Positions 14,535 through 19,346 of a stretch of 19,346 nucleotides of DNA are shown in pieces. The number at the start of each line of letters is the position of its first letter. Position 1 is the stretch's first letter. The notes beneath the pieces are model-generated. The model was not told the DNA's origin and did no database searches. It saw only the letters and a list, made by a program, of their open reading frames with translations. Both the position numbers and the translations under genes were made by a program. This DNA comes from an uncultured Planctomycetaceae bacterium (GTDB lineage Bacteria > Planctomycetota > Planctomycetia > Planctomycetales > Planctomycetaceae), in contig CAIJTL010000259.1 in NCBI GenBank assembly GCA_903823545.1, forward strand, positions 1 to 19,346. Reading direction: 5' to 3'.

Positions 14535-15644
14535 CTATTCCGCACCGACCACATCATCTGCCGCTTTGATGAGATCACTTGGTATCGTCAGTCCCAGCGA
14601 TTTTGCCGCATCAAGATTGATCACCAGCTTACTGCGAGTCGACTGCTTGAGCGGGATGTTCGCTGGCGATTCACCCCGGATGACACGAGCGGCCAGCTCA
14701 CCACCATCGCGTCCCATGTCGTGATAGTCGCGAGCCAACGCCAAGACCGCCCCTTGCTTGTTCAAATTTCCGAAGAACCCAAACACAGGGAGCCGAGCCT
14801 GACGCGCGGCCTTCGCAATACTCGGATAACAGGTTCCCACGAGGTTCGAGTTCGGAACACAGAGCAAGTCGACTCGTTTCCCACACACCGCCTGAGCCGC
14901 ATCACCCACTTCTGTCGGACCGTTCGCGCCGACGGTCTCCAATTCATAACCCGCAGCGGTCGCCGCTTTGACCAGCAGTTCGTAGTTGTAGACCGCGTTG
15001 ACTTCACCCGGCGTCGAGATCGCCCCGATCCGCTTCGCCTGCGGCATGACTCGTTTGATGATCTGCATCATCCCGACACAGTCAGAGCTTCCATACGCGC
15101 CCGTCACATTGGGCCGATGATCCGTATCACTCTTGCCAACTCCGGCAATGAGTGGATTAGACACAAACGTATGCACGATCGGCGTCGTCCCTGCCCGTTG
15201 CAATGCCGCCTGCAATGTCGGCGTCGACAGAGTGATGATCAAGTCCGCTCGATCCGTGATCGCCGAATCAACCAAACTGTTGAGCGTCGCCATGTCTCCT
15301 TGAGCGTTCAGCACCGTCGCCTCGAAGTCCTTGCCTCGTACAACGCCCGCTGCTTCCAACCCTTCAAAAACTCCACGCTCCGCCTCTTCGCAATCAACCA
15401 CGTTGACGAATTCTAGGACCCGCACGCGCCAGACTTTCCCCGAGCCCTCCGCCGATCGCTCCCCTTGAGCGGCCAATCGATTTCGATGCCGCGAATCCAA
15501 ATCCGAAATCAGCAGAACCGCCATCGCCAGGAAGATCAGTCCCAGCCCCAACGACAACCGTTTCAATTTGGCCACCAACATCATGCCCCACAATCGCTCA
15601 AAGTGCTTTCGGCTGCGAATTCGAGTCCGGAGAGAATGTCTCAC
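14535..15644 (-). CDS. ABC transporter solute-binding protein (ABC_sub_bind family)
   Basis: This 369-residue protein belongs to the ABC_sub_bind family (COG2984, TrpX-like), periplasmic binding proteins that work with COG4120 permeases and COG1101 ATPases. A basic N-terminal stretch and a hydrophobic segment (about residues 29-47, RLSLGLGLIFLAMAVLLIS) form an uncleaved anchor or signal. The binding fold shows ADLIITLSTPTLQAALQRA, TPIVHTFVSNPLIAGVGKSD, MPQAKRIGAISTPGEVNAVY and the C-terminal LVINLDAAKSLGLTIPSDLI, which is highly typical. The start is a GTG at 15644 with AGAAGG upstream, overlapping the DUF1501 stop as GTGA. ATGs at 15584 and 15581 are alternatives. Streptococcal relatives bind tryptophan; the ligand here is unknown. 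Confidence 0.92.
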   Translation of the reverse strand: MRHSLRTRIRSRKHFERLWGMMLVAKLKRLSLGLGLIFLAMAVLLISDLDSRHRNRLAAQGERSAEGSGKVWRVRVLEFVNVVDCEEAERGVFEGLEAAGVVRGKDFEATVLNAQGDMATLNSLVDSAITDRADLIITLSTPTLQAALQRAGTTPIVHTFVSNPLIAGVGKSDTDHRPNVTGAYGSSDCVGMMQIIKRVMPQAKRIGAISTPGEVNAVYNYELLVKAATAAGYELETVGANGPTEVGDAAQAVCGKRVDLLCVPNSNLVGTCYPSIAKAARQARLPVFGFFGNLNKQGAVLALARDYHDMGRDGGELAARVIRGESPANIPLKQSTRSKLVINLDAAKSLGLTIPSDLIKAADDVVGAE

Positions 15645-17206
15645 GCGATCGCCTTCTTCACGACGTTTCCTCGCGTTCCCGTGATGCGTTCCTCAAGCCC
15701 TTTGTAGAAGAACGTCAGGCGTTCGTGGTCGAGGCCCATGAGGTGCAGGATTGTGGCGTGTAGGTCGGAGACGTGGCACGGTTCGTCGACGGCGGCGAAG
15801 CCCAGTTCATCCGTCGCACCGATCGCTTGGCCGCCGCGAGTGCCGGCTCCGGCGAGCCACATCGAGAAGCCGTGCCAGTCGTGGTCGCGGCCCGGTTTGT
15901 TGACCCCCTCGCTGGTCGGAGTACGACCGAACTCGCCGCCCCAGACCAGTAGCGTTTCGTCCCATAAGCCGCGTTGCTTGAGGTCGGTCATCAGCGCTCC
16001 AACCGGTTGATCGGTTTCTCCTGCATGGACGGTGTGGTTGGTGATGCAGTCGTTGTGGCCGTCCCAAGTGTCCTCGATGTGCCCGCCGCCGGAGTACAAC
16101 TGGATGAACCGCACGCCTCGTTCGATGAGCCGTCGAGTGATCAAGCACTTACGAGCGAAGTCGGCGGTGCGGGGATTGTTGAGTCCGTACATCTCCTGCG
16201 TTTGCTGCGTCTCTTGCGAGAGATCGACGACGTCCGCCGCCGTCGTTTGCATCTGATAGGCCAGTTCGTAGGAGAGGATGCGTGCGACGAGTTCGGAGTC
16301 ATTCCCGTAGGTTGGGTTTCCAACCCGACCATCTTTTGACGCTGATGCAGTCAGATCGGGTCGGAGACCCAACCTACGACGGGCAAGGTGCTCGCGGTTC
16401 AGCTCGCCGAGCAAATCCAGCGATCGCCGTTGCGTCCGATCGGAAACTCCCGCCGGCGTCGCGAGGTCCAACAGCGGCGACCCCTGACTGCGAAACAGCG
16501 TCCCCTGATAGGCCGCCGGCATGAACCCGCCCGTCCAATTCGACGCACTTCCGATCGGCCCACCGCGCGGATCGGTCATCACCACGAAGCTCGGCAGGTT
16601 CGCGTTCTCGGTCCCCAGGCCGTAGCTCAACCACGCTCCCAAGCTGGGCTTGCCGATGAGCACGCTGCCGGTATTCATCTGCAAGCACCCCGAAGCGTGC
16701 GCCGCCGTGTCCGCGTGCATCGACCGAATCACGCAAATGTCATCCGCATGTTTCGCCGTGTGAGGAAACAAACTGCTGATCGGCAACCCGCTCTCGCCAT
16801 GTGGCCGAAACGGAAACGGCGACTTCATCAAATACCCGATCGGCCGCCCGTTCGACCCGACCTTCGCCTTTCCGGAGTACGCCGTCCCATGAAATCTCTC
16901 CAACGTCGGCTTCGGATCAAACGTGTCAACTTGGCTCGGCCCACCATTCATAAACAGAAACACGCAATGCTTCGCCCCCCCAAAATGCGGAGCCTTCGGA
17001 GCCAGCGGATGTATCGCTGAGTCAGCGGCATTCGTCACTTCATTCGCATACGCCAACCCACTACCGCGAGCGTCCTTCGCAAAGAATCCATCTCGCGACA
17101 AGAGATCAATCAATCCGAGTCCAGCAAATCCTCCGCCGACTTCCCACAAAAACTCCCGCCGAGTTCGACCGCACGGAGTCACGTTGGGAGTGAAGCGATC
17201 AAGCAT
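15641..17206 (-). CDS. DUF1501 protein with Tat leader and in-frame repeat insert
   Basis: This 521-residue DUF1501 protein has a twin-arginine leader (TRREFLWEVGGGFAGLGLID, residues 15-34) and the family blocks HCVFLFMNGGPSQVDTFDPK, QMNTGSVLIGKPSLGAWLSY, YSGGGHIEDTWDGHND, LVWGGEFGRTPTSEG and GRDHDWHGFSMWLAGAGTRG. It is expected to be exported folded to the periplasm or cell surface; its enzymatic activity is unproven. Residues 277-301 are encoded by a palindromic repeat (16304-16378) that seems to interrupt the family sequence between EHLA and NDSELVARI without breaking the frame. GGAG (17214-17217) lies 7 bases before the ATG. Its stop overlaps the GTG start of the ABC binding-protein gene, which implies co-translation. 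The usual DUF1549/DUF1553 partner is not adjacent upstream. Confidence 0.92.
   Translation of the reverse strand: MLDRFTPNVTPCGRTRREFLWEVGGGFAGLGLIDLLSRDGFFAKDARGSGLAYANEVTNAADSAIHPLAPKAPHFGGAKHCVFLFMNGGPSQVDTFDPKPTLERFHGTAYSGKAKVGSNGRPIGYLMKSPFPFRPHGESGLPISSLFPHTAKHADDICVIRSMHADTAAHASGCLQMNTGSVLIGKPSLGAWLSYGLGTENANLPSFVVMTDPRGGPIGSASNWTGGFMPAAYQGTLFRSQGSPLLDLATPAGVSDRTQRRSLDLLGELNREHLARRRLGLRPDLTASASKDGRVGNPTYGNDSELVARILSYELAYQMQTTAADVVDLSQETQQTQEMYGLNNPRTADFARKCLITRRLIERGVRFIQLYSGGGHIEDTWDGHNDCITNHTVHAGETDQPVGALMTDLKQRGLWDETLLVWGGEFGRTPTSEGVNKPGRDHDWHGFSMWLAGAGTRGGQAIGATDELGFAAVDEPCHVSDLHATILHLMGLDHERLTFFYKGLEERITGTRGNVVKKAIA
16304..16378. repeat. 75-base palindromic element inside DUF1501 gene
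   Basis: CGTAGGTTGGGT (16306-16317) and its exact complement ACCCAACCTACG (16367-16378) bound the element. Each end also folds alone: GGGTT-TCC-AACCC (16314-16326) and GGGTC-GGA-GACCC (16358-16370). It is read in the DUF1501 frame as residues 277-301 with no stop. Its hairpin style matches the intergenic repeats at 10.9-14.5 kb. Confidence 0.75.
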
Positions 17207-17719
17207 GGAACTGCTCCAATTAAGCAGGAATCAAGACGGTGCCACTGTCGAGCAGCATTGTGATACATGGTCGGTACAACTGCACTCAAGCGTCAGGAGT
17301 TTTGGGCGATAATGTAGCATCCTCCGTGGTCTTTGATTTCGATCGTTATGGCATTAGCGCTGCGTCAACGCTCGAACTTGGGATCTCCACGCTCGCCAAA
17401 GTGTCGGGTAACCCCAACGTCTTGGTCTCAGTAGTTTCATTCAACCTCAGTGGTCTCGATCAAGTTATCTCCAAATTCAACTCGCCACAAAAATGAATTT
17501 CGACGTTCGGGCAACAGCAGCTCTGTTTGATGGACATCGCTCGCCCCCCGTCGACCAATGTGGTGCTGTCCCCCTGCGACTCTGCTCCGAGTCGCCAATT
17601 GTGAATTTTTTGGTCGTCACGCAACTCTCACGTTTACGAGTGCCGATGAAATCTTCATATTCCCTTCACAAAGAATTCATGATTCGTTCTCGGCTCACGT
17701 TATCGAGGAGTCCTGGGAA
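17207..17719. other. Intergenic region without a convincing gene
   Basis: These 513 bases lie between the divergent DUF1501 and C39-like genes and should hold both promoters. Plus-strand frames at 17239-17496 and 17493-17756 have no recognisable product or good ribosome-binding site. The upstream extension of the C39-like frame back to an ATG at 17558 is also not protein-like. I could not identify a clear promoter, repeat or RNA gene here. Confidence 0.4.
17705..17710 (+). promoter_or_regulatory. Ribosome-binding site deciding a GTG start
   Basis: GAGGAG lies 9 bases before the GTG at 17720 and favours that start over the ATG at 17558, which has no such site. Confidence 0.55.
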
Positions 17720-18619
17720 GTGGATGACCTGGTTCTGGGATTTGCAGTGTCAGTGACGGCGTCGCTCGCGGCATTCTTGCTTGGCCGAGCAGTCGGGGTT
17801 CGTGTCGGTCAGCGGGCCAGCAATCTGTTTGCCTTGCTTTCGTTCGTCGGCTTACTGGCATATCTCGCTTTTGTTTGGGACCAAGCAGTGTTGGTGCGCT
17901 GGCTCCCATTTTCAAACGCCGTTGTCCTTGGTAACTGGTTACCCCTGGAGGCCGCATTTGTCGGAGGCTTGGCGGTGACAACTCGGACGACTGGAGTTCG
18001 CCGTTGGCTTCCGGTCATCGCATTACAACTCGCGGCGATGGTCACAGTGATTTGGCCGCTGCTGGGAGCAACTCCACGTTGTGGAGATTCTTGGTACGAC
18101 TCAACAACTTGTTTGCAAACAACTAACAAAACTTGCTCGGCGGCTGCGGCGGCGACGCTGCTCAAGCTGCATGGGATTCCGGCAACCGAACAAGAAATGG
18201 CCGAACTGTGTTTGACGCGTAACGGAACGAATTGGCTGGGTGTTTATCGAGGGCTGAAACGGAAGACGGCGGGAACGGCTTGGGACGTCGAAGTCTTCAA
18301 CGACTCCGCAGAAGAAGTCTGCCAGCGACCACGTCCCGCAATCTTGTTCGTGGGTCTGGAGCACAATCGCCCTCACGGATCACAACTACAAACCGAATTT
18401 GGATGGCGTCCCGGAATGCAACACTCGGTGGTCTTGTTGAGATCGTACCCTGGCAACCTTTTGGAGATCGCCGAACCCTCCGAGTTAGGGCGAGATTACT
18501 GGACGACCACAGATTTCAAGCAGCTCTACCGCGGCCAGGGTTTACGCCTCGTCCGAAACCCCTCGGCACAAACTCACCGCGCATTTGAAGTCGCGTCACG
18601 GACAGCCACCCCACGTTGA
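17720..18619 (+). CDS. Membrane protein with C39-like cysteine peptidase domain
   Basis: From the GTG at 17720 the protein has 299 residues. About four membrane segments come first (LVLGFAVSVTASLAAFLLG, LFALLSFVGLLAYLAFVW, a weaker one around WLPLEAAFVGGLAV, and LPVIALQLAAMVTVIWPLLG). A papain-like domain of the peptidase C39 type follows: LQTTNKTCSAAAAATLLKLH gives Gln133 (oxyanion) and Cys139 (nucleophile), and GMQHSVVLL gives His235. The third residue, usually Asp in a DP motif, appears to be Glu252 (AEPSELG). C39 domains remove Gly-Gly leaders in bacteriocin export, but similar domains occur in stand-alone proteins; there is no ABC exporter or peptide gene here, so the substrate is unknown. 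The domain is probably outside the cytoplasm. If the ATG at 17558 were used, 54 non-hydrophobic residues would be added. Confidence 0.75.
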   Translation: MDDLVLGFAVSVTASLAAFLLGRAVGVRVGQRASNLFALLSFVGLLAYLAFVWDQAVLVRWLPFSNAVVLGNWLPLEAAFVGGLAVTTRTTGVRRWLPVIALQLAAMVTVIWPLLGATPRCGDSWYDSTTCLQTTNKTCSAAAAATLLKLHGIPATEQEMAELCLTRNGTNWLGVYRGLKRKTAGTAWDVEVFNDSAEEVCQRPRPAILFVGLEHNRPHGSQLQTEFGWRPGMQHSVVLLRSYPGNLLEIAEPSELGRDYWTTTDFKQLYRGQGLRLVRNPSAQTHRAFEVASRTATPR

Positions 18620-18720
18620 TCGTGACAGCCCAATACTGCTCGCACGATGTTTGATCGCGGCGGCTGACGACCATAACTCTCGCGAGGTGAAATGAGAGAT
18701 TTGGACAGCGGCAGTTTCAA

Positions 18721-19346
18721 TCAACGGCGTTTCAGAGTCTTTGAAAGATTCTGAAAGTTGAACGTCGCATTGCGATGCTTGGGGTCGAGCTTCAATGTGT
18801 CGCGATAGCCTTCAAGGGCTTGATCCAACAGGCCTAAACGGTCCCAAGCAACGGCTCGGTTGTAAGTCGCCTCGACAGAACGAGGATCAAGTTCGAGCTC
18901 TTTGTTGTACATGTCGATGGCGTCCTGTAGCCGGTTCGCCTGAGCGAAGCAGATTCCCAAATGAATCCGCATGCCCGGAACGTTCGGCTTAATTGAAATC
19001 GCTTTGGCCATCAGCTCGATCGCGCGATCGTAGTTCTTTTCGTTCTTTTCAATCATGCCCAGCGGCAACAGCGCTGAGTGCAAGTTCGGAGAAAATCGAA
19101 TCGCTTCAGTCAGGTGTGGCCGAGCTAAATCGAAATTCTTAGCGTTGTAGTAGTGAACTCCCAACCCAAGATGGGCCATTTGGTTGTTGGCGTGCAACGA
19201 CAACGCGTGCGCCCACAAGTTGTCGTCGCTTCTCCAGAAAAGAACCTGTCGGAACGTCAGCAAGGTGACCACAACAAGCGTCGTGATCGCCAAGACTCGA
19301 AGCGTTGTTTTATGACGTGGCGTCCATTTCGTTGAGCCATTCTCGA
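18721..19346 (-). CDS. Membrane TPR protein (5' end outside window)
   Basis: The frame is open to the right edge of the window, so only the C-terminal part is present. It starts in a basic stretch (TKWTPRHKTTLRV), then has a hydrophobic segment (LAITTLVVVTLLTFRQVLFW) and SDDNLWAHALSLHANN. At least four tetratricopeptide repeats follow, each ending in a xPN or xPR/K turn: AHLGLGVHYYNAKNFDLARP, ALLPLGMIEKNEKNYDRAIE, MRIHLGICFAQANRLQDAID and ATYNRAVAWDRLGLLDQALE. Membrane segment plus WxxxxxLWxxAL plus TPRs is the arrangement of TMTC-like or O-antigen-ligase-like planctomycete membrane proteins, so the missing part is probably polytopic. TPRs mediate protein contacts; the substrate is unknown. 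A TTG at 19293 is not a credible start. Confidence 0.85.
   Translation of the reverse strand, partial: ENGSTKWTPRHKTTLRVLAITTLVVVTLLTFRQVLFWRSDDNLWAHALSLHANNQMAHLGLGVHYYNAKNFDLARPHLTEAIRFSPNLHSALLPLGMIEKNEKNYDRAIELMAKAISIKPNVPGMRIHLGICFAQANRLQDAIDMYNKELELDPRSVEATYNRAVAWDRLGLLDQALEGYRDTLKLDPKHRNATFNFQNLSKTLKRR

Noticed and set aside
14721..15416. 231-residue plus-strand frame opposite the binding-protein gene
   Set aside because: It is Arg- and His-rich shadow sequence with no domain, antisense to a clear family member.
17239..17496. 85-residue plus-strand frame in the right intergenic region
   Set aside because: No recognisable product and no convincing ribosome-binding site; kept as intergenic.
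17558..17719. ATG at 17558 as start of the C39-like gene
   Set aside because: No ribosome-binding site and a non-protein-like 54-residue lead; the GTG at 17720 with GAGGAG begins directly at the first membrane segment.

Overview
The window looks like chromosomal DNA from a planctomycete (Planctomycetota, probably Planctomycetales). It carries two DUF1501 proteins with twin-arginine leaders, a DUF1559 protein, a PQQ-type beta-propeller on a membrane anchor, and short intergenic palindromes, one of which gives the spurious peptide NPKRQRG that often turns up in planctomycete annotation. I see no rRNA, tRNA, CRISPR array, transposase, integrase or phage gene.

Left part (1-5255). The end of an L-2-hydroxyglutarate oxidase gene (lhgO) runs in from the left edge. 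It is followed by a lysine-rich protein with a small helical C-terminal domain, then a LuxR/NarL-type regulator whose receiver domain has lost its phospho-acceptor Asp. Facing these on the minus strand are csrA, a DCC-family thiol-disulfide protein and a membrane-anchored beta-propeller protein. csrA is insulated upstream by a good intrinsic terminator (5394-5424). Its leader holds a hairpin that shows ACGGA in the loop, which suggests autoregulation.

Middle part (5256-11061). Minus-strand genes form an antitoxin-toxin pair (DUF433 / DUF5615 PIN-like, overlapping by one base) followed after 33 bases by the DUF1559 gene. Divergent from them is a two-domain ABC-F ATPase, followed by a DUF1501 gene. 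The convergent gap 10881-11061 is filled by a nested inverted repeat.

Right part (11062-17206). Five minus-strand genes follow one another: DUF1501, then (GTGA overlap) an ABC_sub_bind-type solute-binding protein, a STAS-domain protein with a C-terminal domain I do not recognise, a BPD_transp_2-type permease and an ATPase. This is a complete three-component importer of the ABC_sub_bind class with a STAS fusion protein in its middle, and is the best candidate for an undescribed system. Every intergenic gap between the last four genes holds compact hairpins, and a related 75-base palindromic element sits in frame inside the DUF1501 gene.

Right end (17207-19346). After about 510 bases without a convincing gene comes a membrane protein with a C39-like cysteine-peptidase domain. 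The C-terminal part of a membrane TPR protein then runs off the right edge on the minus strand.
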